Notes: generated from the sequence alone by a model not told the origin. A stretch of 64,000 bases of DNA from Isoetes taiwanensis (GCA_021234155.1 JAJEKV010000030.1:4198050-4262049); one strand, 5' to 3'; shown: positions 11,848 through 23,170, counted from the stretch's first letter. Numbers and translations: made by a program.

Positions 11848-12165
11848 TTATGCAAACCCAGTGTTGGAATTCTCCTCATCGGATGCTCTGGAATTCCCCT
11901 CATCAGATGCTATGCACTGTGTAGATGTGTCTTTAGCAACATTTTCATCATAGCTTAAACACCGTGAAGATGTGTCTTCACATAACTGTGTAGATGTGTC
12001 TTTGACATCATAGCTTAAACAACGTGAAGATGTGTCTTCAGCAACGTTTTCATCAGGGTTTAAACAGTTGAATATGCAAGTGTTCGTGAGATTAATCAGT
12101 TTGGAAATCCATCCTTGAGCTGACAAAATAAAATGTGAATTAGCTAGGCAATAGAGATAACACAT
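11848..12165 (-). CDS. Short open frame with internal EDTSSRCLSYD repeats
   Basis: A 105-residue open frame whose second half is an imperfect repeat of the type 'EDTSSRCLSYDENVAKDTST' (three partial copies), produced by a DNA repeat of about 50-60 bases between 11,920 and 12,060. It lies immediately downstream of the pseudogene copy at 12,140-12,875 on the same strand and may be its last, repeat-expanded exon. No family is recognised. It could equally be a chance frame through a minisatellite. Confidence 0.3.
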   Translation of the reverse strand: MCYLYCLANSHFILSAQGWISKLINLTNTCIFNCLNPDENVAEDTSSRCLSYDVKDTSTQLCEDTSSRCLSYDENVAKDTSTQCIASDEGNSRASDEENSNTGFA

Positions 12166-12875
12166 TAGAAGAAGAGGTTAGTAACGTGCCTTCTTGATGT
12201 ATAGGAATTCCTGTAATAGGACAGGAAATTGTAAACCCCCGGAGTATAGGATGAAACTTAAGAGTGTTCAATAATGAAAATTCTATGAACTGCATCCTTA
12301 CATCGATATCCACTTGGATGGAAAGGTTGCATAGGTCATCAGCAGAGATGAACCATGTTGCTTCAGGAAATATGTCCCCCTTAAGAATGGGACCAGTGCC
12401 ATCATAGGGAAGCTTGGGAGATCTGAGATGAGGCCTGCTTTTATGAGTGTCATATTTGTGACCATTTTTCCAGCAAACTAGCTTCCATTCAAACATGGCC
12501 TTACTCCCATTTTGCCTTTCATTCAAAACATGGGCTTGACTAAGATCACAATGGATGGATTTTGGCTGAATAATAGCCACCGAGTTGCAGTTGGGCGTGA
12601 TTGAGAAATGTATAACATCTGGAAAGAAACCCAAAGCAAAATCATCTTGCACAAATTCGGTACCTGCAACTGCGACTTGGAGAAGCTCGTCTTTACTTTG
12701 AGTTGAGATCCGTGGAGTGTTTTAGATAGGGCAGGAGCAAGAAACTGGCCACAAGTTTCTGTTTGCCAAAGTAACGATATGGAACTTGTAAATCCTCAAC
12801 GTGGACGATATCCTTACACTGGATTACAGCCAGCCTTTGCCAGCCTGCTTCTTCGTGGTCCCTATTTTCTCCCAT
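12140..12875 (-). pseudogene. Broken copy of the unrecognised gene that enters at the right edge
   Basis: The start MGENRDHEEAGWQRLAVIQ at 12,875 is identical to the start at 63,811 (plus strand). The first stretch runs to LPYLKHSTDLNSK and stops. The reading then resumes one frame over as AGTEFVQDDFALGFFPDVIH and continues to about 12,140 with KLVCWKNGHKYDTHK and GDIFPEATWFISADDLCNLS. Against the right-edge copy, small indels near 12,705-12,720 break the frame. No signal peptide, membrane segment or known domain is visible. About 450 bases of upstream DNA are also shared, so the duplication includes the promoter region. The function is unknown. Confidence 0.7.
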
Positions 12876-13330
12876 TAGCTTCTATCTAAGATTCAAGGCG
12901 TCAGATCTTCATCTCAACGCTGCCCAAAAGTGTCCTTGCTCTAATTAACGAGAAACACATTCAATCGGCTTCTTCTAAATGGGTTGCATCACATAGCCGG
13001 CACCATGGAAGCTTCTTTCAAGCTGCAAATTCACATGGCTATGTCCCTTGTCAACGTAAAAGATATCTTACTTTACGATGCGATACGCCTCTTTTTTTTT
13101 TTTTTTTTGACTTAAACCGGGAAATTCATGAACGACTTTCCACATGCAACATTAAATGCTTTAGGAGGTGATTTAGGACCTTCCAGAATAAATCGATGAT
13201 TTTTCTGTAACATTGCTTGCCACTATATAGGATCTTCTCCGTAATCATCTCGAGCAGTTGGTGCCATATTCTTGCCATAAGCTGGTAGGGGTGTTCTGGA
13301 ATATTCCATCACATGTTGTTTACTACAATA
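12876..13330 (-). promoter_or_regulatory. Upstream region shared with the right-edge gene
   Basis: This segment is nearly base-for-base the inverse of 63,365-63,810, including a 20-base T tract (A tract at 63,578-63,597 in the other copy), 'agccggcaccatggaagctt' and the DNA up to the ATG. Shared sequence upstream of the start shows that the gene was copied as genomic DNA, not as a retrocopy. No TATA box could be fixed with confidence. Confidence 0.6.
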
Positions 13331-13504
13331 AAGATCATGCATCTCCATTTCTGAATACATTGGAAGAGAAAGCAGATTATCTTGTATTATCAGACTAATT
13401 TTGTGATCCTTGCCTTGGGAAAACCTTCTTCCTCCTATTAAAAAATTCCTGTAGTTTCTTACGCAATCAAAATTTTCAATTTCCAAACGGGATCGTTCCT
13501 TCAA
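13223..13504 (-). CDS. Short unrecognised frame, C-terminal part duplicated at 63.4 kb
   Basis: A 93-residue open frame ending YGKNMAPTARDDYGEDPI. The last 36 residues or so, from YCSKQHVME onward, recur on the plus strand at about 63,355-63,462 with few changes and end at the same stop. It lies upstream of, and on the same strand as, the 12.1-12.9 kb pseudogene. It may be an upstream exon or the tail of a neighbouring gene. No domain is recognised. Confidence 0.35.
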   Translation of the reverse strand: MKERSRLEIENFDCVRNYRNFLIGGRRFSQGKDHKISLIIQDNLLSLPMYSEMEMHDLYCSKQHVMEYSRTPLPAYGKNMAPTARDDYGEDPI

Positions 13505-13724
13505 ACGTAATACACACCACCTTGGGATTACTGTTATATTAGCCTAAAATTATTTCAGGTAATTTCATGTCCACCACAGCTATAATTTATGTTGCTCCAA
13601 AAATTATAAAGTTTATCCATTACACAATTTAACCATTACACAGTTAATCAGATCAAAAATAACAAAGTTTATGTCATCAAAGTTTCCTTTATATAAAAAG
13701 ATCACAAAATTACAAAGTTTCTTA

Positions 13725-14279
13725 TCATCCAAAGTTTATGATTATACAAAAAGACTCAAGATCACAAAGTTCACAACAGAAGTTTTTTTCGATATAGCAA
13801 TTCTTGCCGGAAACATCATATTGATCTTGCGAGAAAGATCCTGCTTGCACCGCCGAACTAGAAGCATGTCGATTTTTATCCAAAACATCACATATCACCA
13901 CTGCTAAATCCTTGACATAAACGCCACCGAAGTTGAAAGTGCAATTAGAAAAAGTACATCGATTATTAATAACAGGACCAATGAACCTCCCAATCGCCTT
14001 TGCACTCTCAGGACGTTGCTTGCTCAAACTAGCATAGAAATCTTCGTCAACCTCGAAATTGTTAGTGTTGACTATCTGAGTATCTGATGCAACTGGCATG
14101 ATTGCAACTCCAGAATCATTCAATTCCATAACAGATGCTGAAGAACCTTTCAATTCCAAAATAGAACCTGGGGAATCCTTGACATTTTCCTTCCCAACAT
14201 CTGTTACACCATCAGCTCGGGGCGAGAAAAAGAACCCGACCACAAGCAAAGTATTGCCATCAACCTCAGAAGAGCGCAT
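13725..14279 (-). pseudogene. Candidate C-terminal exon of a Crypton-like recombinase gene
   Basis: A 184-residue open frame, hydrophilic and Ser/Asp-rich, contains TNNFEVDEDFYASLSKQ and then GRFIGPVINNRCTFSNCTFN. The last exon of the plus-strand recombinase copy at 31,464-31,800 has the same order: KQLEIDNEVWE and then GPIIEN with, one frame over, a CDGFNSKNF run. Tails with short 'NNCTFN'-like phrases also occur, to my knowledge, after the catalytic domain in animal DUF3504 proteins. No catalytic exon is readable upstream at 14.3-15.1 kb, so if the relation holds this is an orphaned fragment. The relation is an inference from short motifs. Confidence 0.35.
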
Positions 14280-14289
14280 TTGAATCTAC

Positions 14290-15150
14290 ATTACTGGCCG
14301 AGGCCTGCTTATGAACTTCAGCTGTAAAAAACCAATAATTAAAATTTAGAAAAAGATACGAAGAAAACAAATAAACAAGGTGATTATCTGAAATTACCTG
14401 CAAGCACATCCCAGAAGAACGTGCTTTGGCTTCAAAATTCACGTGTTGTCTGTCCGATTATTTCCATGCATGCATTAATCTTCGAATCTCCAGTTCTATC
14501 GTACCTAAAACATATTAAATAAACATCATGAAAAATATACATCATAGAAAAAACAGCAAAGAAAAAAGAACTGAACTTACTTTAACAAGGTGCTGCGCAC
14601 GGAGGGTTGCCCTCCGTGAATCGAGAGTAAAATGGCTTAAACCACACTTTAAAGTCATGTTTTCGAGCATATACTGACATATACTTGGAATATGCCACAA
14701 ACCCACATGGATGAGGGTTTTCCCCTTAGGGGCAACCCAAAAAACTGGACTCAAACATATCAGTGGAATGCTATTTCCATGCCCAATTCATGATTCATAA
14801 GGCAAGGCATTCAAATACGCTAATAACTCACAAATTGAATGTTGCCCATCTGAGCCAAAAGGAAAGACCTCGAGGACACTCATGATTTTGTAGAATCGAC
14901 AATGGTATCAAAGGACACAAAGATGTCCCACTCACAAAAAATATCATTGTCAAGAACCAGTAAAATTTGATAAAACACATTTGTGTTAAAAAGATGCATC
15001 TCCATAATTGAATGATATGAATCACAAGATGAAGAAAATGAAGAGGCACATGATGCCACTAGACCTAAAAAGGTTATAGATAAGATGCATGCATACTTAG
15101 AATCAAGATCTGAGAAAACTTCCTTATACATTGCCTTCTACAAACAATGT
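14290..15150. other. Unassigned DNA with one family C repeat
   Basis: Contains one copy (about 14,668-14,750) of a repeat ending in 'aggggcaacccaaaaa', also found at 15,828-15,912 and 23,318-23,403. The rest shows no gene. Confidence 0.4.
14668..14752 (+). repeat. Dispersed repeat family C, copy 1
   Basis: Order of motifs: 'gcatata...catat', 'atatgcc', 'acaaacccacat', 'gagggttt', 'cccctaggggcaacccaaaaa'-like end. The same order is seen at 15,828 and 23,318. The constant end and variable left flank suggest the terminus of a transposable element. Confidence 0.6.
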
Positions 15151-15660
15151 GATCTTTGATGAGCCAACCGCGTTACAAAGGAAGCCATGAGCAGGTTCGT
15201 GAAAAATGAATGGAGCAAAGCCATGCAAGAAGAAAATAGTCCCCCGCTAAAATATGATACATGGGACCGGTGCAAGGTCCCTCCAAAGCGTAAAGCTAGT
15301 ACCACGCAAGTGAGTTTGTAAAGTAAGGTACAATGAAGAAGTAAAGATCGGCGTGTTCAAAGCCTCGACTTGTTGCCAAGGGATACTCATAAGTGCGCTG
15401 TGTATTGATTTTCATGAAACATTTTCCCCTGTTGCAAAGCTAAGTTGAGTTAAGTTCATTATTGCATAGTAGTGAACATGGTCTTGGTATCAAGCTGAGA
15501 TGGATGTCAAGATTGCTTTTCTTAATTTAAAATTAGAAGAGGAAGTGTACATGAGGCAGGCACCTAGTTTCATCTCAGCAGGGCAAGAGCAAACTTTGTT
15601 TACAAACTTCGAGAAAGCCATTTAAAGGCTTAAAACGATCTTCGTCAATGGTACCAAACC
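15150..15660 (+). pseudogene. Ty1/copia reverse transcriptase remnant
   Basis: Reading across frames gives NEWSKAMQEEN..LKYDTWD, then RLVAKGYS, then DFHETFSPVAKL, then QAEMDVKIAFLNLKLEEEVY followed by MRQAPSF. This is the standard order of the copia reverse transcriptase N-terminal half ('W..AM..E...l..n.TWdl', 'kARLVAKGysQ', 'D..ETFSPVAK', 'q.DVktAFLnG.L.EEvYM.QPpgF'). There are several frameshifts and stops (for example after VAKL and in the IIA stretch) and the YVDD motif is absent, so it is dead. No LTRs were identified. Confidence 0.9.
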
Positions 15661-15827
15661 ATCCATATATTGCTCTTCAAAAAAAGATTCACAAGGAACC
15701 AATCAGATTGGAATATGTACTAAGTCTTCTCTCAATTTGTAATATTGGTCGAACAACCAAATATATAAAATGAACTATTCTGTTCATATTTGCTAAAGAT
15801 TTATAAAGCCATTAGGTAATACCCAAA

Positions 15828-15912
15828 GATATGCTAGGCATATCTTAAGCATATCTGGATATGCCCACAAACCCCATATGAGGGTTTGCCCCCTAGGGCA
15901 ACCCAAAAAGAC
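15828..15912 (+). repeat. Dispersed repeat family C, copy 2
   Basis: Same motif order as at 14,668: 'gctaggcatat', 'atctggatatgcccacaaac', 'gagggtttgccccctaggg', 'caacccaaaaa'. Lies 170 bases after the copia remnant and may have cut it short. Confidence 0.6.
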
Positions 15913-15914
15913 TA

Positions 15915-16895
15915 CATTATATATGTTAAAACCAGCGCCACCAACTATATAGCTTCACCAAAGCGTGACGATAAATGAAATATCATGATTTCTAGACCAT
16001 ATTGAATGTTTATTCGACTACAAAAGAGATCAATGTATGCAATGAATAGCGACATCATTTAGGAACATAAGACAGAGAAAAGGAACATGCAAAAGTAGGT
16101 GTATGGTGAAAGAAACACTTTTTAGAATTTTTTGAACTTTACAAAAAAAATATTTCATCATTTGATGAAATGGGAAGAAAAATAAATAGTCCAGTAGTAA
16201 TCGCAAATTAGCAATTGCTCTCGGCACTTAACAATGATGCCCCTCCATGCAAACGTATTGGTGCTTCTTTAATAATAACCATATTGAAATCAAAATATGT
16301 TGTCTCAGTAGTTTAAATATGATGCTTGCTATATATAGAATTTGGACATAATTACTTCAAGATGCATTGCAACTCAAAGTGACCCACAACTTAAAAAATC
16401 AAAATCAATTTCACAAGTCAAGATGAATGTGTAGAAGTGAAGGTCCAACCCAATGTCCAAAAACAATAGCTTTTTAACGCTAATTTTATATTGAAGGTGA
16501 TTTTAATAATCACAACTAATAATGACGAATGGATGTTAATAAAATTCATCTTACACGAATTATTAAATTGTCACTAAAATAAGCCCGAATTGTCCTCAAA
16601 ACTCGATGTATTTACCTCCATGTCAATATTTGAGAATCTCAAACTCTACTCTTAACCAAAAGTGGAGTTTAACTTAGAATATAATTACTAGAAAGTTGCC
16701 ATAGCAAGGAGTTCACTCAAATTTATTAGCATAGAGCTTGTGCAAAAACACATGTAGCCTCCTCATGTTGACTTTTCTGTGCGTGCATGTAATCCTTGTT
16801 CTCACATATCACTAAGCCTCACAATACCAACTGAATAATATTCTATTATAGTTTGCCTTTATGGCAAAGCAAAAAAAAAAAAAAAAAGCTTTTAC
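15915..16895. other. AT-rich intergenic stretch
   Basis: No coding or structural feature is recognised apart from a short A tract near 16,871-16,887. Confidence 0.4.
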
Positions 16896-16989
16896 ATTTG
16901 GACATTCATAATACACGTCCCATTGTTGTATTCTAGAATGCAGAACGGTTTCAAAAACAATGTCGTAATATTAATGACACGCATTTAAA

Positions 16990-17344
16990 GGCTGTCGGAT
17001 GGGCATATTTGCCCTTTATTCCAAGATCTGGACCATACATAGCGATCCTCGTTTGTGGGGTACGCAAGTACAAATTTTTGTATACTGTATATTAAGGTTT
17101 GCAAAATACTATAAGGTTTGAGAGAATGTACTTAATGGTGTTAATTTTGTACATGTATTGTAAAATTTTTGAGGCTCTCGCTGCCCTACGTAACCCCCCG
17201 TGTGAATATGCACCCAAACCAAAGGGGGTTTAAGGGGGATTTTAATTTAAATGTGTCAAATGCAATGGTTTGTATTAATAAATGTTAATGGCATATATGC
17301 GTTGGTTGTTATATTGTAAAAAAATTTGGGCCCTTCGGGCCCTA
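16990..17344 (+). mobile_element. Foldback MITE, family A, one-armed copy
   Basis: From 'ggctgtcggatgggcatatt' to the hairpin GGGCCCTTCGGGCCC at 17,330-17,344. It carries the family's 'gtgtgaatatgcaccc' and 'gggggtttaaggggga' motifs and is nearly collinear with 53,827-54,180 (opposite strand) and with the centre and right arm of 55,970-56,420. It lacks the second arm, so it is a truncated or solo-arm derivative. About 90 bases directly upstream (16,898-16,990) match 19,650-19,735. Confidence 0.65.
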
Positions 17345-18780
17345 ATAAAGCCCTTCGGTCACTTTGCACACTAAAAATGGCATAAATGCATGTAACAATT
17401 TTAAAAACACTTTTGCATGTAGACAAGCCTAAAATCACAAAAATGCGTTGTTTTAATATAAATACAATGATGTGCATTAGTAGCATGATGGGATGCTTGC
17501 TATGGGCAAACACAAATCACATATGATGGATTATAGGTTTCCAAGGCTATGAATGAAATTGTCCTGATGAGAAATAGTAAAACATAGTGCCTTCTAACAT
17601 TGAACATATGTTGTAGCATATGTTGTAGCATCGAATATCTCTGCATGACGATAACAAGTTTGCCAAGCAAATATTACCAACCAGTGGGACTTGAACCCAT
17701 TTTGTCCTTGTAATCATCTTAGTAAAGAAACTTGTGTACCTGTAAGAGCATAAATGCAAAAAAAATCCAGAGCATTTACACTACTTCCAGCCAATACTTC
17801 TGAAATCCCATTGAATATGTATACTGGCATGATGAGAGACACCATTAGCAGTTATAACATTCTCTGCTGATTTTCATGTTCATCCTGTGACTAGGCTGAT
17901 GCTTTTACGAACAGTGGACTTCTTAGCATAAGCTTATGTTGCCCTCTCACACATCTACAGCAATCGCCTCAACAAGTCTTTTAGTTTGTCACAAAAGGTC
18001 GTTCTACCAGTTAAGTTACGGTAATATCATCCACATATGAATAAGTTCACGGACAAGAAACTATGATATTACCTCTATCACGGGGATCCAACATGGCAGC
18101 CATAACGGGGATCATACTCGGCTTAGAAACTAGCCTCCATTCGCTTCTCCTTTCATTAGATTTACAACTTGCAATCAAAACCATCCCGAATCTAACCAGG
18201 GATACCTTCCGACTTTAATCACTCGCGAATAAAGAAAAGATCACGTCACAAGTGTCAAATGGATTTAAATAAATGGGAAATAGCTTCAAATGCTCATGCT
18301 ATTCTAAAGTCTTGTAGAATCTGTCGTCGGACATGTGATCTTGTGTTAAAAGGTTCCCTTCTTACACACACAAAAATGACCTGAATAAGAACCAACCGAG
18401 GGAAGATTTTCCAAGGTTGCAAATCATCAACAATCATAAATCATCGACATAATTTCAATGGGTTCATCTATTTAAATAGCAGTGCGATGACCAAGTTTTA
18501 AGGATCTAAATCTCAATGTTTTTGGATGGAATAAGATTTGGAAGCAAATAAGAGTCAAAGCCAAGAGCAAGCGCAGAGATTTGAACAGTGCCAACAGTCT
18601 TTTATGTCATGGCCATGAGAAATACAAAAACGTTTTGAGAGTAATGCGATGTTTGGTAATTCAAAAAAAAAGGGATTTCAAACCTGGTAGAAGACTTTTG
18701 GGCATCGCTAGTCTGATCATTGGAGACCAAAGTATTATGACTAAGAATTCATTACAAGCTGGGGAGGCCTAAAAATGGAG
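17345..18780. other. Unassigned DNA with two exon-like scraps
   Basis: At 18,060-18,240 the minus strand reads ASCKSNERRSEWRLVSKPSM followed by IPVMAAMLDPRD and then a GT-type donor, which looks like one exon of an unidentified gene. At 17,680-17,700 the minus strand has GGGTTCAAGTCCCACTGG, a good pol III box B / T-arm, but no D-arm or acceptor stem around it. Nothing else is recognised. Confidence 0.25.
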
Positions 18781-19260
18781 CTTTCTATACAAGCGCTGGA
18801 TCAGAACTTCAATGGCAGAGGTCTTTCTAGCAGAAGCCTAATCATTCTCCTATCAGCCTCAGGTACAAATTCCTCAAGAAGACCATCTTAAGCGCCGAAA
18901 AGCTTCGAACACAAAGAAACATCCATTTTGGCTTGAATAGAAAGGTTTGGGCCAGCAAATACCGGATCTTCGCGGAGTTTTGCAAAGCGCCCCAAACTTA
19001 GTAGGGAGAGGCGGCCAAAGCAATTTCGGCCAAAAGCAATTTCGGCTTCATCTCCAATGACGAAAAAAAAGCGATGCATACATAGTGCTCTACGTTCCAA
19101 ATAGAAGATCCAAAGCGACCACATCTGCTTTCGCCTTCACCGCCAACTCCAAATTATGTTCATCTAGTGCTTCCTTTAACCGTTCCACCTCGCGGTACGC
19201 CGCGGCGATTGCGCTTGAAGCATATGTATTTCAAAAAATCATGCCCAAAGCATATGTATT
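18780..19260 (-). pseudogene. Coiled-coil gene fragment of unknown identity
   Basis: The minus strand at about 19,085-19,215 reads AIAAAYREVERLKEALDEHN, then LELAVKAKADVVALDLLFGT, a clear amphipathic coiled-coil pattern with Ala-rich codons. After a break, another frame at about 18,780-18,900 gives DGLLEEFVPEADRRMIRLLL. These look like pieces of one decayed protein-coding region. The composition differs from the AT-rich surroundings. No family can be named. Confidence 0.4.
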
Positions 19261-19511
19261 TCAAAAATCATGCTCACGCATTGGCTAGCATACCGGGAAG
19301 CCTTGGCAATGCTGCGGCGATGGCATAGATCTGGAAGATATGTCCACCTCCACGAACCCTAATCCTCATATCCACATTGGCAAAGCACCCTAAAATAAAA
19401 TAACCCTAAAGTGAAACATCTCGATGCTTGCATGTATGGCTTATTAAAATAAATAAATAAAAAAAAATAAATAAAAGGGGGTAAACCATTAGGGATATGG
19501 AATTTAGACAA

Positions 19512-19740
19512 TAAAAATGCGGAGTGCACTCCAGATATACTGATTAGTATGCCTCGCACAATACGCCCATGAAATCATATGAAAACCATGCCAAAAAACG
19601 TATAAAATCACAAAAAAAAACCCCCTGTTATAATGCTGCATATTCATTCATAATACATGTCCCATTGCTGTATTCTAGAATGCAGAATGGTTTCAAAAGC
19701 AATGCCCTATTATTAATGACACATTTAAAGCTTGTTTTTT
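19512..19740 (+). repeat. Dispersed repeat family B, copy 2, fused to a second repeat
   Basis: Begins 'gcactccagatatactg', continues 'tacgcccatgaaatcatatg', and has 'ccccctgttataatgctgca'. From 19,650 it continues into a stretch that also precedes the MITE at 16,990 ('gtattctagaatgcagaa'). So either family B is longer than its other copies show or two repeats are joined here. Confidence 0.55.
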
Positions 19741-21000
19741 CACATGGATGTCACCGTATTGAGAGGCAATAAACCCACGCTGTCCCTGCTATAGGGCAGA
19801 TCCAGTAGTACCAAATTCACCAGCTGGGAATTTTCCGCATTCAAAAGGAAATGTTAGAAACCATTGAATCATGTTGCAAGTGAGAAATCTGTTTTCTGCC
19901 AACTCACGAGCCTAGGGACCATAAAACCCGCAAATAGTTTAAATAACGTAGAGGAATGTAACAAAAATATACCCAAAACATGATTTCACCTTAAAAGTTG
20001 CACCATTAGGTCCCAAAGGACGTCTTCTACATTTCACAAAGCATTGCTGGAATCTTCGACCTGTTAGGGCTCAAACATGTGAGATGTTGTAGTCTAAAGA
20101 ATGAATTGTAACCGAACCACAGAATAAATAGATAACATAACGATATCACAAGTTCCCAGCCATGTGAAGGGGGAACAATTAAAGCATGGGACATAGCGAA
20201 TTTGGAAAGATATGGCAAACCACTTCGAAAGTTTCTTCTGAGTTAATATAGCATATGCTTCCTAAATCGTTATCAATTCTTTCCCCATAAACAAAAGTTA
20301 CATGTCTTCAGTAAAATCTTGTGCACATATGCTACAGTCACAAGTTCTCATCTAGAAATTTGCAGATGAACTAGATGCAGGGAGTGCCTTGTAGGCGAGA
20401 GTTAGAGGAACAAGTAAAGAATCAGCCAGATAGCATTAATGCCCTTTTAAATGTAGATCATCATGAACTAACACCTCTCAAGGCAAAATTTCAGAATTAT
20501 CACATTTGAAGCTACCGCCTTATGACATCATTGATTCTAAAACCCACAATTTAGCATCATTGGCATCCCTTTGCACTGGTAGGAAGAACATCAGATGGCA
20601 AATCAAACATCACTAACAAATCTAGGCATCAGCCACCTACTTCGTATTCTTCAAATGCATTTCTATAAGAAAGGAAAGCACATAAATGCATTTTTTAACG
20701 AGATTGTAATGGAACAGACCTCAATACCTGGTCATAGTTTTGCAGCTCCATCATATCATATAGATCTTTGCATGGAAGCTAACTATCCACGTATGCAATC
20801 GGTGCTTAGCCGACCATATATTCGACAGTGCAACTCCTGATTTTTGAATGAGATCGAATTGCTCTGGACATAGAATAGCCAATGGCATCCACCACTACAA
20901 ATGTTGAAGGCCGTATCTGTCAATGTGCATATAACCTCATCTGGTAGAATGAATTTAAATAGGTGTAAACCAAAAATTACAGTCATAATTTTTTGCTCAA
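19740..21000. other. Unassigned DNA downstream of the CTR9 fragment
   Basis: CTR9 similarity stops near 21,008 on the minus strand, and no later exon of that gene (the charged, Arg/Glu-rich C-terminal region) is visible here. Remaining open stretches have no recognisable domain. Confidence 0.35.
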
Positions 21001-21007
21001 AATATCA

Positions 21008-22948
21008 GAATTGTTGCACATGTATTTCGATCTTCTTTTCATCAAAACCATGCATATGGTGTGCTTCAATATTTGACAACTGGCTGAACAGCCAAATGGC
21101 ATTTTTTAGTTCTGCAACAGATTGCCGGACCTAAATAGCAACCGAATACATGAAATTACTTCATGATGATTACTTTTTCAAACCTTCTAAATATATTATG
21201 TCTAAGCCTGGAAAATAGTGAGAGGTGGCTACTAATGGCCTTTTCTGTTCAGAGACTGTTTTCCTAACCATAAATTATAAACCAACAATGCAACTAGGCC
21301 TTGTTTTTTCTACCATCCTAAACTAGGATGCATGGAGCATCTTAAGCTTCACAAGTTTGCTTTATTAGAATTCAAGTCATAATTCTTAATGCACTCCGAA
21401 AAAGACTTTCAAAACACAATAAAGAGTTTGAAGTCTTCCCAAAGTAACTTCCTAAAACTGCAATGATATTGACACATGTTGCATTTTTCTTGCTGTATTA
21501 GAACAAACCTCGTCAGTAGTTCTTTTCGCTTTCTGCAGAGTAGTTGTTGAAAATTTCTGCATAGCTATTGCTGCATCAAAACGTAGCATATAATTTGATG
21601 GCGCCAAATGTATTGCCCGCAGGAGCACACGCTTATATTCTTGGCATTGTTCGGTTTCATAATGGGTTCGTGCAAGATATAAAAGAATATTGGTCTCAGT
21701 ATTGTGGTAAAATCTTCTACGACAATTCTAATACTGAAAGAAAAGCCACAATAAAGTCCAAATTATATGGAATTTCAAGCTCACAAACTTCCTTAACTTA
21801 CCATCTTAACAGCAAGGCCAAACTGGCCTTGTGCCAGATAGACATGTGCAAGATTTATCCAAACATCAGGCATTTCCACTGCCACATTTCCCACGGCAGC
21901 CTCTTGCACCTATGTCTTGAACAAGTGTGACACCTCTCATAAATACGAAAATATCAAATTGCTCCGTTTATCTCTATACCTGTGCAAAAATCTCTTTTGA
22001 CAGATCAAATAGACCTTTTTCAGAAAGCACAATGCCAACCCCATTTGCAGCATACATGTTATTTGGTTTCTGCTGCAATATCTTCATCGGAAAACCAAAT
22101 AATATGTCACAGTTTGAATTTTTTGCAGAGAATGCAGAAGCACGTGTCTAAAGCAAACCTTATGATAAATCTCTCTGGCCTTTTCTAAATGCGTTGCTTC
22201 CAGCTTTGGGTCCTTCTTTTCTCCACATATTCCAGCATAGTAATTCCAGTTTCCTAACAAGAGTACCACCAATTTTAGGCTGCACATTAGTTGAAAACTT
22301 TGGACGGGAGTGGGGCACATCAGCAGAAAGCTTTTCTACTCTGATCATGTGAGGAATAAATGGATGTATTTTGAAAGATAACCCTACCATTGACCTAACA
22401 ATTTAAGTGGTCCAAAATACGAATTAGCACTGTAACTTGATAAATGGATGTATTTAAATGCAGAAAAAGAAAAAAAAAATCACCAGAGCTAAGGTTGAGT
22501 AGCTGTCCTTCCCATCAGATAAAATCAGTTTTCTTTGCTTTGAGCCAGTCATCACACTTCAGCTCTAAGCTACTCCGAAGAGACAAAGCATCAGTAGAAG
22601 TTGGCTCTTCCTGCAATGCCCTTTCCACCTGCAACAAGATGACCTTACATAAGTGACATATTTTGGCATGAAATGCACGTTATCAGGTTCATTTTTGTCA
22701 TATAGAGACAAATAAACAGAAATCATACATCTGATTCACAATTAAGTACTTACGAGCTCCATGCTCAAGGTTAAATCATTTTTCGCGTTCGCCATTGCCG
22801 CAAGTCGAAGGTATGAGTCAACATAACTGGGATGCTGAAATAAGTCTAGCCGTATTATGCAATGTTTTACTAGATACAAGCAGAAAAATCTGAAAAACTA
22901 TCTACCTTAAACAGAATGAGCTGGTACAAAATTTCATACAATAGGTAT
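21008..22948 (-). pseudogene. CTR9: CTR9 (Paf1 complex TPR subunit; plant VIP6/ELF8) gene fragment
   Basis: CTR9 is the tetratricopeptide scaffold of the nuclear Paf1 complex, which accompanies RNA polymerase II and supports histone modification. Eight minus-strand exons follow CTR9 order: 22,906-22,948 (YLLYEILYQLILFK), 22,754-22,834 (HPSYVDSYLRLAAMANAKND), 22,484-22,628 (DALSLRSSLELKCDDWLKAK), 22,159-22,253 (KDPKLEATHLEKAREIYHK), 21,980-22,072 (NNMYAANGVGIVLSEKGLFD), 21,802-21,909 (MPDVWINLAHVYLAQGQFGL), 21,509-21,733 (LLRAIHLAPSNYMLRFDAAI) and 21,008-21,130 (HHMHGFDEKKIEIHV). GT and AG borders are retained. It is broken: the third of these exons shifts frame before the SDGKDSYSTLAL stretch, and the 21,733 exon begins Tyr-stop where CTR9 has Tyr-Gln. 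N- and C-terminal parts are missing. It is a genomic, not retro, copy. Confidence 0.88.
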
Positions 22949-22959
22949 CTGAATAAATT

Positions 22960-23170
22960 CCAAGTTTGTAGGAGGCAATGGCAAAGAAAAATAAAGAAAG
23001 CAATTAGAAGAAGTCAAACCTCCATCAAATCGTTGTCATGCTCCGTTGAATGCAAGCTCGCCTATTGCACCTTAATAGAAATCGTTCATATAAGCAGGGA
23101 GCCATGGACCACAACCTCAGATTTGAGCGCATGTGTAAAAAAAAATAGCCTCTGCTTTTTTAGAATAGCT
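22960..23170 (-). pseudogene. Possible further CTR9 exon, badly decayed
   Basis: Upstream of the clear CTR9 exons the minus strand reads THALKSEVVVHGSLL and then, after a stop, GAIGELAFNGA. This loosely follows the CTR9 order 'aLks....vpieLLNNiGvLhF.rG'. The match is short and crosses frames. The CTR9 fragment is cut shortly after by a family C repeat at 23,318. Confidence 0.3.

Noticed and set aside
17670-17770. tRNA gene on the minus strand, based on GGGTTCAAGTCCCACTGG
   Set aside because: The T-arm is good but no matching D-arm, anticodon arm or acceptor stem can be folded around it.
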